Notes under the pieces: generated by a model
Seen by the model: the letters and a program-made list of their open reading frames with translations, nothing else
Databases searched by the model: none
Told to the model about the DNA's origin: nothing
Shown: one piece after another, positions 27,066-35,689 of the stretch
Numbering within the stretch: position 1 is the stretch's first letter
Layout: each line of letters opens with the position of its first letter
Origin: Chitiniphilus purpureus
GTDB lineage: Bacteria; Pseudomonadota; Gammaproteobacteria; Burkholderiales; Chitinibacteraceae
DNA length: 64,000 nucleotides
Direction: 5' to 3'
NCBI RefSeq assembly: GCF_025642115.1
Contig: NZ_CP106753.1
Coordinates: 2,379,501-2,443,500, forward strand
Position numbers and translations under genes: made by a program

Positions 27066-28348
27066 CGCGGCATGCCACGGCGCCGGCGCTGATGATTGCT
27101 GCGCCGGCATCCGGCTCGGGCAAGACCACCGTCACCGCGGCGCTTGCTTGGCTGCACCGGCGCGCCGGCCGGCGGGTCAAGGTGTTCAAATGCGGCCCGG
27201 ATTTCCTCGATCCGCTGCTGCTGGCCCGGGCGAGCGGCAGCCCGGTCGACAACCTCGACCTGTGGCTGGTCGGCGAGGCGCAGTGCCGCACCATGCTGTG
27301 CGAGGCAGCCGCTACGCACGATCTGGTGCTGATCGAGGCGGTGATGGGGTTGTTCGATGGCGAACCGTCGGCGGCGGTGCTGGCGCAGCGGCTGGGTATC
27401 CCGGTACTCGCGGTGATCGATGCGTCGGCCATGGCGCAGACCTTCGGCGCGCTGGCCCATGGCCTTGCCCACTACCGCGCCGGCCTGCCGTTCCACGGCG
27501 TGCTGGCCAACAAGGTGGCCGGCACGGGGCATGCGCAGATGCTGCAGGAATCGGTTCCCCCGGCGGACTGGCAGGGCTGGCTGGCGGCAGGGGACGCCTG
27601 GCCCGAACGTCACCTGGGGCTGAGCCTGCCGCATGAGCTGCCGGGGTTGGAGCAACGTCTGGATGAGCTCGCCGATGCGCTGGAGGGCCAGCCCGCCGCG
27701 GCATTGCCGTCGCCGGTCGCGTTCGCCGCCGATGCGCCGCCGGCAATGCCGCGGCGCTTGGCCGGTCGCCGTATCGCGGTGGCACGCGACGCCGCGTTCT
27801 GCTTCATCTACCCGGCCAATCTGGCCTGCCTGACCGCGCTGGGCGCTGAGCTGGCGTTCTTCTCGCCGCTGGCGCACGAGCCGTTGCCCGAGGCCGACGC
27901 GGTCTGGCTGCCCGGCGGCTACCCGGAGCTGCATGGCGCACGGCTGGCCGCGCACCCCACGCTGGCCGCCGGGCTGCGCGCCCACCATGCGGCCGGCCGG
28001 CCGATCGTTGCCGAATGCGGCGGCATGCTGGCACTGGCCGAGCGCCTGATCGTGGACGGCGAGACGCTGCCACTGTGGGGGCTGCTGCCCGGCACAGCCA
28101 CGCTGCATTCCCGGCTGACGGCGCTGGGTCTGCAACAGCTCGACCTGGGCGAGGGCGTGCTGCGTGGCCATACTTTCCACTATTCGACCCTGACCACGCC
28201 GTTGCCTGCACTTGCGCATGCCACGCCATGCCGGCTTGGCAGCGCCGGCGAGCCGGTGTACCGGCTGGGCAGCCTCACCGCAAGCTATCTGCACCTGTGG
28301 TTCATGTCCCACCCCGCCGCCGCGGCCACGCTGTTTGGAGCCCGATGA
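27059..28348 (+). CDS. cobB: Cobyrinate a,c-diamide synthase
   Basis: A 429-residue glutamine-dependent amidotransferase of the CobB/CbiA family. The N-terminal ATP-binding part has ASGSGKTT (residues 17-24) and KCGPDFLDP; the C-terminal class I glutaminase-like part has the nucleophile context AECGGM near residue 320 and GYPELH upstream. It amidates the a and c side chains of the corrin ring. It overlaps its neighbours on both sides. No genes for the earlier corrin-ring steps are in the window, so these may lie elsewhere, or the operon may serve salvage of incomplete corrinoids. Confidence 0.94.
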   Translation: MVARHATAPALMIAAPASGSGKTTVTAALAWLHRRAGRRVKVFKCGPDFLDPLLLARASGSPVDNLDLWLVGEAQCRTMLCEAAATHDLVLIEAVMGLFDGEPSAAVLAQRLGIPVLAVIDASAMAQTFGALAHGLAHYRAGLPFHGVLANKVAGTGHAQMLQESVPPADWQGWLAAGDAWPERHLGLSLPHELPGLEQRLDELADALEGQPAAALPSPVAFAADAPPAMPRRLAGRRIAVARDAAFCFIYPANLACLTALGAELAFFSPLAHEPLPEADAVWLPGGYPELHGARLAAHPTLAAGLRAHHAAGRPIVAECGGMLALAERLIVDGETLPLWGLLPGTATLHSRLTALGLQQLDLGEGVLRGHTFHYSTLTTPLPALAHATPCRLGSAGEPVYRLGSLTASYLHLWFMSHPAAAATLFGAR

Positions 28349-29211
28349 AGACCCTGCTGATCTGCCTGTTTGCCTGCCTGCCGCTGCTCACGCACGCCGG
28401 GTCCGCCGTGCATGACGACCGGGGCCGGCGCGTGGCGCTGCCGCGCCCGGCACAGCGCATCGTCAGCCTGGCACCGCATCTGACCGAGGTGCTGTTCGCC
28501 ATCGGCGCCGGCAAGGCCCTCGTCGGCGCAGTCGACTACAGTGATCACCCGCCGGCCGCGCTGCGCATCCCACGGGTCGGGGGGTATCACGGCTTCGACC
28601 TGGAACGCATCCGGGCGCTCAAGCCCGACCTGATCGTGGGCTGGGCCGGCGGCAACCCGGCACAGCAGCTTGCCCAACTTGAGGCGCTGGGGATTCCGCT
28701 GTTCCTGGCCGATTCGAAGCGGCTCCGGGACGTGCCCACGGTATTCGAGCGTCTGGGCCTGCTCACCGGGCGCGGCCCCGAGGCCGGCGCGGCGGCCACC
28801 CGCTTTCGGACGCAGCTTGCCGCGCTTGGTCAGCGCTACGCTGCGCGCAAGCCGGTGCGCGTGTTCTATCAGGTATGGGACCGGCCGCTGCTGACCATCA
28901 ACCGCGACCAGATCATTTCCGATGCGATGCGCCTGTGCGGCGGGGTCAATGTCTTCGCCGACCTGCCGGCGCTGGTGCCTACGGTGGACGACGAGGCGGT
29001 GCTGCGCGCCGACCCCGAGGTGATCGTCACCAGCGGCGAACCGGGGGCCAACGGGGACTGGCTGGCGCGCTGGCGGCGCTGGCCGGCGCTGCAGGCCGTG
29101 CGGCATGGCCGCCTCCACACTGTGCCGCAGGATCTGTTGAGCCGGATGGGGCCGCGGCTGGTGGACGGCACGGCGTTGCTGTGCCAGGCGATCGATTCGG
29201 CCCGCCGATGA
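28345..29211 (+). CDS. btuF: Periplasmic cobalamin-binding protein BtuF
   Basis: A 288-residue ABC substrate-binding protein with a clear signal peptide (KTLLICLFACLPLLTHA). Family motifs include RIVSLAPHLTEVLFAIGAG, GGYHGFDLERIRALKPDLIVGW and the C-terminal DLLSRMGPRLVDG. It hands vitamin B12 to the BtuCD permease encoded next. GGAG precedes the ATG, and both ends overlap neighbours by four bases. This is the second BtuF-like gene of the operon. Confidence 0.93.
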   Translation: MKTLLICLFACLPLLTHAGSAVHDDRGRRVALPRPAQRIVSLAPHLTEVLFAIGAGKALVGAVDYSDHPPAALRIPRVGGYHGFDLERIRALKPDLIVGWAGGNPAQQLAQLEALGIPLFLADSKRLRDVPTVFERLGLLTGRGPEAGAAATRFRTQLAALGQRYAARKPVRVFYQVWDRPLLTINRDQIISDAMRLCGGVNVFADLPALVPTVDDEAVLRADPEVIVTSGEPGANGDWLARWRRWPALQAVRHGRLHTVPQDLLSRMGPRLVDGTALLCQAIDSARR

Positions 29212-30212
29212 GCACCGCCACTCCCGCCGCGCGGCTCACCCGTCGCCGCCAGGTCTTCACGCTGCTGCTGCTGGCCTTGTTGCTGCTGGCGATGGCAGTG
29301 GCCAGCCTGTGCCTGGGCAGCACCAGCTATCGGCCGTGGCAGCTCTGGGCCGAGGGCAGCGAAGCGATGCTGGCACGTGACGTGGTGCTGACGCTGCGGC
29401 TGCCGCGCACGTTGGCTGCGCTGGCGGTGGGCGGCCTGCTGGCCCTGGCGGGGACGCTGTTGCAGATCCTGCTGCGCAATCCGCTGGCCGACCCGTATGT
29501 GCTCGGTACCTCGGGTGGTGCCAGTGTCGGCGCGTTGTCGGCGATGCTGGCCGGCACCACGGCCGCCGTCGTCAGCCTGTCGGCCGCTGCCGGCGCCTGG
29601 TGCAGCACCGTGCTGCTGTTCCTGCTGGCATGGCGCGACCGTTCGGCCAGCCAGGCGCGGCTGTTGCTGACCGGCGTGGCGCTGGCGTCGTTCTGTGGCG
29701 CGTTCTCCTCGCTGCTGCTTGCACTCGCGCCCAACGACAGCCTGCTGCGCGGCATGGTGTTCTGGATGCTGGGTGATCTCACCGGGGCGAGCTGGCAACT
29801 GGCCTTGCCGGCGCTGGGTGTGCTGCTGCTGCTGGTCTGGCCGCTTGCGCGCAGCCTGAATGTGCTGGGCCAGGGCGCGCAGGTGGCACATGCCTTGGGC
29901 ACCCGCGGACGCGAGCTGAGGTGGCTGCTGTATTTCGTGGCTGCGGCGGCGACCGCGGCGGCGGTCACCACCGGCGGCATGATCGGCTTTGTGGGCTTGA
30001 TCGTACCGCACGCGCTGCGCCTGATGCTGGGGCAGGATCAGCGCCTGCTGCTGCCGGCGGCGGCACTGGGTGGCGGTATCGTGCTGCTGGCCGCCGACCT
30101 GATCGCGCGCGCCGCACTGGCGCCGCAGCAGCTGCCGGTCGGGGTGGTGACGGCGCTGGCGGGCGTGCCGGTATTCCTGTGGCTGCTGCAGCGGCAGGCG
30201 GGGCGGGCATGA
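29208..30212 (+). CDS. btuC: Vitamin B12 ABC transporter permease BtuC
   Basis: A 334-residue FecCD-family permease with about ten membrane helices. The RLPRTLAALAVGGLLALAGTLLQ segment near residue 65, NPLADPYVLGTSGGASVGA, and the cytoplasmic coupling loop with GMIGFVGLIVPHALRLMLG near residue 260 are typical. It is coupled by four-base overlaps to btuF and btuD. Other FecCD permeases move siderophores, but the context fixes B12 as the likely substrate. Confidence 0.93.
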   Translation: MSTATPAARLTRRRQVFTLLLLALLLLAMAVASLCLGSTSYRPWQLWAEGSEAMLARDVVLTLRLPRTLAALAVGGLLALAGTLLQILLRNPLADPYVLGTSGGASVGALSAMLAGTTAAVVSLSAAAGAWCSTVLLFLLAWRDRSASQARLLLTGVALASFCGAFSSLLLALAPNDSLLRGMVFWMLGDLTGASWQLALPALGVLLLLVWPLARSLNVLGQGAQVAHALGTRGRELRWLLYFVAAAATAAAVTTGGMIGFVGLIVPHALRLMLGQDQRLLLPAAALGGGIVLLAADLIARAALAPQQLPVGVVTALAGVPVFLWLLQRQAGRA

Positions 30213-30982
30213 GCGCCGCGCCGCGCCTTGCCGTGCAGGATCTGACATTGCGCCGGGGTGGACGGGACCTGTGCAGCGGGCTGACGCTGGCGGTGGCACC
30301 GGGCGAGCGCTGGCTGGTGCTGGGCGAGAACGGCAGCGGCAAGAGCACGTTGCTCGCCGCGTTGGCGGGCTGGGAGGCGCCGGCAGCCGGCACGATCCGG
30401 CTGGACGAGCGGCCCCTTGACCGATGGCGGGCCGGTGAGCGTGCCCGCAAGCTGGCCTGGCTGGGCCAGCAGGACGAGTGCCCGTTTCCGCTGACGGTGC
30501 TGGAAAAGGCGCTCGCCGGCCGGCATCCGCACCTGGGACGCTGGGATTGGGAAAGTGCCGCCGATGTGGCGCTTGCGCAGGCGCAGCTCGCCCGGCTGGA
30601 CCTGGCCGCGCTGGCCGCGCGGGACCTGGCCAGCCTGTCCGGTGGCGAACGGCGCCGCGCCGCGCTGGCCGGGGCGCTGGCGCAGCAGGCGGCGCTGCTG
30701 CTGCTCGACGAACCGCTCTCGCAACTGGATCTGCGGCACCAGCAGCAGGCGCTGGCGGTGCTGCGCGAGGAGAGCGTGCTGGGGCGCGCGGTGCTGCTGG
30801 TCAGCCATGACCCGAATCACGGCCGCGGCTGGGCCACCCATGCGCTTTTGCTGTTCGGCGACGGACGCTGGCTGGCCGGGCCGCGTGCCACGGTGCTCAC
30901 CGCCGGACATCTGAGCGCGCTGTACCACCATCCGATCCATGCGCTGGGTGGGGAGTGCGAGCCGTGGTTCGTCGTCGGATAA
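30209..30982 (+). CDS. btuD: Vitamin B12 ABC transporter ATP-binding protein BtuD
   Basis: A 257-residue ATPase. Walker [10 protein letters not shown] is at residues 39-47, the Q-loop at LGQQDE, the signature LSGGERRR near residue 143, Walker B ALLLLDEP near residue 165 and the H-loop SHDPNH. Together with BtuC it forms the B12 import complex. It starts in a four-base overlap with btuC; cobQ follows after 22 bases. Confidence 0.93.
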   Translation: MSAAPRLAVQDLTLRRGGRDLCSGLTLAVAPGERWLVLGENGSGKSTLLAALAGWEAPAAGTIRLDERPLDRWRAGERARKLAWLGQQDECPFPLTVLEKALAGRHPHLGRWDWESAADVALAQAQLARLDLAALAARDLASLSGGERRRAALAGALAQQAALLLLDEPLSQLDLRHQQQALAVLREESVLGRAVLLVSHDPNHGRGWATHALLLFGDGRWLAGPRATVLTAGHLSALYHHPIHALGGECEPWFVVG

Positions 30983-31004
30983 GCCATCACCAAGGGACGT
31001 GGCC

Positions 31005-32456
31005 ATGCCCACATTGATGATCCAAGGCTGCACTTCGGATGCCGGCAAGAGCACGATCGTGGCGGCGCTGTGCCGGCTGCTGGCACGGCGCGGGCTGGCG
31101 GTGGCCCCGTTCAAGCCGCAGAACATGGCGCTCAACAGTGCGGTCACCGAGGACGGCGGTGAGATCGGCCGGGCCCAGGCGGTGCAGGCGGTTGCCTGCC
31201 GCATCGCCGCGCACACCGACCACAATCCGGTGCTGCTCAAGCCCAGCAGCGACTGCCGTGCCCAGGTCATCATCCATGGCCGCAGCATCGGCAATCTGGA
31301 TGCGGTGGACTACCACGCCTACAAGCGCACCGCGCGCGCCGCGGTATTCGAGTCGTGGCACCGCCTGCAGGCGCGCTATGACTGGGTCTTGGTCGAAGGC
31401 GCCGGCAGCCCGGCCGAGGTGAACCTGCGCGAGGGCGATATCGCCAACATGGGGTTTGCCGAAGCGGCTGATTGCCCGGTGTGGCTGGTGGCGGACATCG
31501 ACCGCGGTGGTGTGTTCGCCCACTTCGTCGGCACGCTGGCCTGCCTGTCGGCCAGCGAGGCGGCCCGGATCACCGGGTTCATCATCAACCGCTTCCGCGG
31601 CGACCTGTCGTTGCTGCAGCCGGGTATCACCTGGCTGGAACAGCGCACCGGCAAGCCGGTGCTGGCGGTGCTGCCCTACCTGCACGGCCTGGACATCGCC
31701 GCCGAGGACGCCTTGCCGCGCACACCGGGGCAGGGCGGGACCTTCCGCATCGTGGTGCTCACCCTGCCGCATATCGCCAACCATACCGATTTCGACCCGT
31801 TGCGCCGGCTGCCGGGGGTGGACTGCGTCTATGCCCATCCTGGCGAGCCGCTGCCACCTGCCGACCTGATGATCCTGCCGGGCAGCAAGAACACCCGGGG
31901 CGACCTGGCCTGGCTGCGTGCCCAGGGCTGGGACCGGGCCCTGGCGCGCCACCTGCGCTTTGGCGGCAGGCTGATCGGCATCTGCGGCGGCTACCAGATG
32001 CTGGGGCAACAGATCGCCGACCCGTTGGGATTGGAAGGCGACGCTGGCAGCTCACCGGGATTGGGCTATCTGCCGGTCAGCACCACGCTGGCGCGCGACA
32101 AGACGCTGCGCAACCGCACAGGCCGGCTGTTGCCTGATGGGGTGCCGGTACGCGGTTATGAGATCCACCACGGCCACACCGAGGTGCACGACCCCGCTGC
32201 GCTGCCGTTGTTGTGCCTGGAAGACGGCAGCCACGACGGTGTGCGCGACGCCAGCGGGCAGATCCTGGGTTGTTACCTGCACGGCCTCTTTGACGACCCC
32301 GCCGCACTGGCCGCGCTACTGGCCTGGGCCGGTCACACTGACGTCACGCCAAGGGATCCCGCTGCACTGCTCGACGCCGAGATCGACCGACTCGCCGATG
32401 CGCTGGATCGGGTGCTGGATTGGCCGCGGGCATTGCCTGGCTTGGCCCCGGTCTGA
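31005..32456 (+). CDS. cobQ: Cobyric acid synthase CobQ
   Basis: A 483-residue glutamine-dependent amidotransferase adding amides at positions b, d, e and g of the corrin ring. The dethiobiotin-synthetase-like domain begins with [10 protein letters not shown] (residues 8-17) and has [12 protein letters not shown] and PGSKNT later; the glutaminase domain has [11 protein letters not shown] with the nucleophilic Cys near residue 327 and a catalytic His in [15 protein letters not shown] precedes the ATG at 31005. It is the last recognisable gene of the B12 operon in the window. A diverged copy of its last 92 bases or so is found about 1 kb downstream. Confidence 0.95.
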   Translation: MPTLMIQGCTSDAGKSTIVAALCRLLARRGLAVAPFKPQNMALNSAVTEDGGEIGRAQAVQAVACRIAAHTDHNPVLLKPSSDCRAQVIIHGRSIGNLDAVDYHAYKRTARAAVFESWHRLQARYDWVLVEGAGSPAEVNLREGDIANMGFAEAADCPVWLVADIDRGGVFAHFVGTLACLSASEAARITGFIINRFRGDLSLLQPGITWLEQRTGKPVLAVLPYLHGLDIAAEDALPRTPGQGGTFRIVVLTLPHIANHTDFDPLRRLPGVDCVYAHPGEPLPPADLMILPGSKNTRGDLAWLRAQGWDRALARHLRFGGRLIGICGGYQMLGQQIADPLGLEGDAGSSPGLGYLPVSTTLARDKTLRNRTGRLLPDGVPVRGYEIHHGHTEVHDPAALPLLCLEDGSHDGVRDASGQILGCYLHGLFDDPAALAALLAWAGHTDVTPRDPAALLDAEIDRLADALDRVLDWPRALPGLAPV

Positions 32457-32656
32457 TGGACCGGCCTGGACCTGCTGACAAAACCATTCCAGCAGCGTCG
32501 CACCCACTTGCCGCCCCCTGGCACTGTCTGTGTTTTGCGCCTCTAAACGGAACTGCGGCTTCCCATCTATCCAGTCCCATGCCTCATGGGAATGCAGCGT
32601 GTTGGCTGCGCTATTCAAAGAAGGTCTGTGTGCGTGTCTAAATAAAAATGCATTGA

Positions 32657-33274
32657 TCAGGCGCGGCACTTTCTGATAAACCAATGGGGGTCGAGTCTTT
32701 TATATAGGCAGGTGTGACGTTCCTGCCAGTCGCCAATGTTGTCGTATGAAAGTCGTGTCACTTTCCGAATGGCCACCTTTCCACGTGCCATCGCGATCCG
32801 CATTTCCTTGCCTTGGATTTGAGGTGGGAATCTAAAATAAATCAATCTTTTCCACATTACGCCGCCAATTAATCCCGCGTATTCATGGCACCCTCGGGAG
32901 AATTTGCACTGTACTCCTTTAGTTTTCTCGTTTTTATCAATGCTAATTGCCCCGTATTTATATATTTGCCCGTAAGTCAGCATCAATGCATGATATTCTG
33001 CTCGCCCTTTTGCATCTGTGGGATACTGAACCAGTATTGTACTAGTCATTCGTCTTATGCCTAGTGCATCAAGCTCCGTGCCATGAAGGTCGCTCCATGT
33101 TCCGTGTGGTTGTTTGGGAGGGGGGCGATAATCCTGATATGATCTGGCCAGTCTGTACAGTTCGGCTTTGTTGTTCTCGAAATAATCGATAAGCTCTTTG
33201 TCTGGAATCAAAGGGCGGGAAGTGAAAAGAAATAAAATAAAAACAGCCGTCAGCAGAATTGCAGATTTTCTCAT
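32657..33274 (-). CDS. Membrane-anchored protein of unknown function, immunity-like (copy 1)
   Basis: A 205-residue protein with one N-terminal membrane helix or uncleaved signal (SAILLTAVFILFLFTSRPLI), so the rest should lie in the periplasm. It contains CKFSRGCHEYAGLIGGVMWKRLIYF and ends HWFIRKCRA, with five Cys in the soluble part. It is a clear paralogue of the 205-residue protein at 44529-45146 (most positions identical by eye). It lies downstream of the HlyB-type exporter, in the same direction, in AT-richer DNA flanked by two versions of the cobQ 3' end. No known family is recognised. A role as orphan immunity protein is my inference. Confidence 0.7.
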   Translation of the reverse strand: MRKSAILLTAVFILFLFTSRPLIPDKELIDYFENNKAELYRLARSYQDYRPPPKQPHGTWSDLHGTELDALGIRRMTSTILVQYPTDAKGRAEYHALMLTYGQIYKYGAISIDKNEKTKGVQCKFSRGCHEYAGLIGGVMWKRLIYFRFPPQIQGKEMRIAMARGKVAIRKVTRLSYDNIGDWQERHTCLYKRLDPHWFIRKCRA

Positions 33275-33338
33275 CTGTTCATGCTCACCGATTCGTTGGT
33301 CAATGAAATGACTTGATGGCCTGGATTGCCCTCATCCA

Positions 33339-33430
33339 ATCCCGCCGCGCTGCCCGACGCCCCGGTTGAGCGGCTTGCCGACGCGCTGGGTTGGGTGCTG
33401 GCGTGGTCGCGGGCGTTGCCTGGCTGCGCC
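33339..33430 (+). pseudogene. Diverged duplicate of the cobQ 3' end
   Basis: These 92 bases align without gaps to 32356-32447, the last part of cobQ; by hand count 73 of 92 bases match (about 79 percent). The same-frame translation (NPAALPDAPVERLADALGWV, WSRALPG) parallels the CobQ tail ([27 protein letters not shown]). There is no start and no rest of the gene. The two tails bracket immunity-like copy 1, which suggests insertion or recombination with a related genome. Confidence 0.8.
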
Positions 33431-33455
33431 GTGACAAGGCCCGCGGTTGCCCAGC

Positions 33456-35621
33456 CTAGCCGGCCTGCATCGCATGCAAGTGGGCGTAGTAGCCGCCCGC
33501 CCGGTTCAACAGCTCGCGGTGGTTCCCCTCCTCGACGATCTGGCCGCGATCCATCGCGATGATGCGGTGCGCATCGCGCACGGCGGTGAGCCGGTGGGCG
33601 ATGATCAGCACGGTGCGGCCCTTGCAGATCAGCTTCATGTTGTCCTGGATGATGCGTTCCGATTCATAGTCCAGTGCACTGGTGGCCTCGTCGAAGATCA
33701 GGACGCGCGGGTTGGTCACCAGCGCGCGGGCGATGGCGATGCGCTGGCGCTGCCCGCCGGAGAGGCCGGTGCCGTGCTCGCCCACCATGGTGTCGTAGCC
33801 TTCGGGCAGCTCGACGATGAACTCGTGGGCGCCCGCCAGCTTGGCGGCATGGATCACTGCCTCCATCGGCAGCCCGGGATCGGCCAGGGCGATGTTGTCG
33901 CGGATGCTGCGGTTGAACAGCAGGTTCTCCTGCAGCACCACGCCGATCTGCCGCCGCAGCCAGGCCGGATCGGCCAGCGCGATGTCCACGCCATCGATCA
34001 GCACCCGGCCGCGTTCGGGCACGTAGAGCCGTTGCACGAGTTTGGTCAGCGTGCTCTTGCCCGAACCGGAGCGGCCGACGATGCCGATGATCTCGCCGGG
34101 CTGGATGGCAAGCTGGATGCCGCGCAGCACTTCGGGGCCATCGGCGCGATAGCGGAAGTGCACCTGGTCGAACACCAGCTGGCCCTGGATGGGCGGCAGC
34201 TGTGCCCGGCTCTGGTTGACCTCGGTACGCGTGTTGAGGATGTCGCCCAGCCGTTGCATCGAGATGCCGACCTGCTGGAAGTCCTGCCACAGCTGGGCCA
34301 GGCGCATCACCGGGCTGGCGACCCGGCCGGCCAGCATGTTGAAGGCGATCAATTGCCCCACGGTGAGATCGCCGTCGATGACCAGTCTGGCACCCAACCA
34401 CATGGTGGCGACGGTGACCAGCTTCTGGATCAGGCTGACGCCTTGGCTGCCGAGGTTGGCCAGGTGGGTGACCTTGAAGCCGGCGGCGACGTAGGCGGCG
34501 AGCTGGTTGTCCCAACGGCGGGTGACCTGCGGCTCCACCGCCATGGCCTTGACCGTCTCGATGCCGCTCACCGTCTCGACCAGGAAGGACTGGTTCTCGG
34601 CGCCGCGGGCGAACTTCTCGTCCAGCCGGCTGCGCAGCAGGGGGGTGATGGCGACGGACAGCAGCACGTAGCAGGGCAGCGACAGCACCACGATCAGCGT
34701 GAGCCAGCCGCTGTAGTAGAGCATCACGGCGATGAACACCACCGAGAACAGCAGGTCGAGCACCGAGGTGAGCGCCTGGCCGGTGAGGAAGTTGCGGATG
34801 TTCTCCAGCTCGCGCACCCGTGCCACCGAGTCGCCGACGCGGCGGGCCTGGAAGTAGGCCAGCGGCAGCGCCAGCAGATGGCGGAACAGCTTGGCGCCCA
34901 GTTCCACGTCGATCCGGTTGCAGGTATGCGCCGATACGTAGGTGCGCACGCCAGTCATGATCACCTCGAACACCGACACCACCAACAGGCCGATGGCGAT
35001 CACATCGAGCGTGGTCAGGCCGCGGTGCACCAGCACCTTGTCCATCACCACCTGGAAGAACAGCGGCGTGGCCAGCGCCACCAGCTGCAGGAAGAACGAC
35101 ACCAGCAGCACCTCGCCCAGCAGCTTGCGGTACTTGATGAGCGCGGGGATGAACCAGGAGAAGTCGAAGCGGGCGAGCTCGCCGGCGAGGCTGGCGCGGG
35201 AGGTGAACAGGATCAGCCGGCCGGACCAGCGGGCGAGCCATTCGGCCTTGCTGCACTGCTGGGGTCGGCCGACCTGCGGGTCCTGGTACAGCACGTGGTC
35301 GTTGTCCAGCCGGGCCAGGATCACGAAGCGGCCATCGATGGTCTGGGCCATGGCGGGCAGGGGGGTGCGGTCCAGGCGCTCGAAGCGGGTATGGACTGCC
35401 TTGGCCTTGAGGCCATGGCGCCTGGCGGCCAGCAGCACCTCGGTCTCGCCCATGGGCTGGCCGGCCGAGCCGTACTCGTGGCGCAGCTGCTCGGGTTCGA
35501 TGGCCACCTGATGCAAGCGGGCCAGCATCACCAGACAGGCGAGGGCGGTGTCGAAGGCGGGGGGTGGTCCGGGTGGCGGCGTGTCGTCGGCTGATGGGGG
35601 TTGCGGGTGCATGCGGTTCAC
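33456..35621 (-). CDS. Type I secretion ABC exporter, HlyB/LapB type
   Basis: A 721-residue permease-ATPase. An N-terminal C39-like domain (residues about 20-145) lacks the protease layout: the expected catalytic Cys region reads [16 protein letters not shown], so it likely only recognises cargo. Six membrane helices follow (about 165-440), then an ATPase with GRSGSGKST, signature LSGGQRQR, Walker B VLIFDEAT and IAHR. It drives export of the RTX protein encoded just upstream, across both membranes with the HlyD-type adaptor and a TolC protein encoded elsewhere. Start is GTG 35621 or ATG 35612; neither has a strong ribosome binding site. Base composition is like the chromosome, unlike the cargo. 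Confidence 0.93.
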   Translation of the reverse strand: MNRMHPQPPSADDTPPPGPPPAFDTALACLVMLARLHQVAIEPEQLRHEYGSAGQPMGETEVLLAARRHGLKAKAVHTRFERLDRTPLPAMAQTIDGRFVILARLDNDHVLYQDPQVGRPQQCSKAEWLARWSGRLILFTSRASLAGELARFDFSWFIPALIKYRKLLGEVLLVSFFLQLVALATPLFFQVVMDKVLVHRGLTTLDVIAIGLLVVSVFEVIMTGVRTYVSAHTCNRIDVELGAKLFRHLLALPLAYFQARRVGDSVARVRELENIRNFLTGQALTSVLDLLFSVVFIAVMLYYSGWLTLIVVLSLPCYVLLSVAITPLLRSRLDEKFARGAENQSFLVETVSGIETVKAMAVEPQVTRRWDNQLAAYVAAGFKVTHLANLGSQGVSLIQKLVTVATMWLGARLVIDGDLTVGQLIAFNMLAGRVASPVMRLAQLWQDFQQVGISMQRLGDILNTRTEVNQSRAQLPPIQGQLVFDQVHFRYRADGPEVLRGIQLAIQPGEIIGIVGRSGSGKSTLTKLVQRLYVPERGRVLIDGVDIALADPAWLRRQIGVVLQENLLFNRSIRDNIALADPGLPMEAVIHAAKLAGAHEFIVELPEGYDTMVGEHGTGLSGGQRQRIAIARALVTNPRVLIFDEATSALDYESERIIQDNMKLICKGRTVLIIAHRLTAVRDAHRIIAMDRGQIVEEGNHRELLNRAGGYYAHLHAMQAG

Positions 35622-35648
35622 TTGCGGCAGAAGGGGCCCAAGGGGGTG

Positions 35649-35676
35649 GCGACCCAGCCTGGTGGGGCCGGGTCGC
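35649..35676. terminator. Hairpin between RTX gene and exporter gene
   Basis: An 11-bp stem with one mismatch/G-U position (GCGACCCAGCC 35649-35659, GGCCGGGTCGC 35666-35676) and a six-base loop sits between the RTX stop and the exporter start. No T-run. It could lower exporter expression relative to cargo or protect the upstream mRNA 3' end. Confidence 0.45.
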
Positions 35677-35689
35677 GGTCGGGCTGGGG

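Noticed and set aside
33326..33562. Small plus-strand open frame of 78 codons between immunity-like copy 1 and the exporter
   Set aside because: Its first part is the duplicated cobQ tail and the rest is antisense to the exporter; no start signal supports it as a gene.
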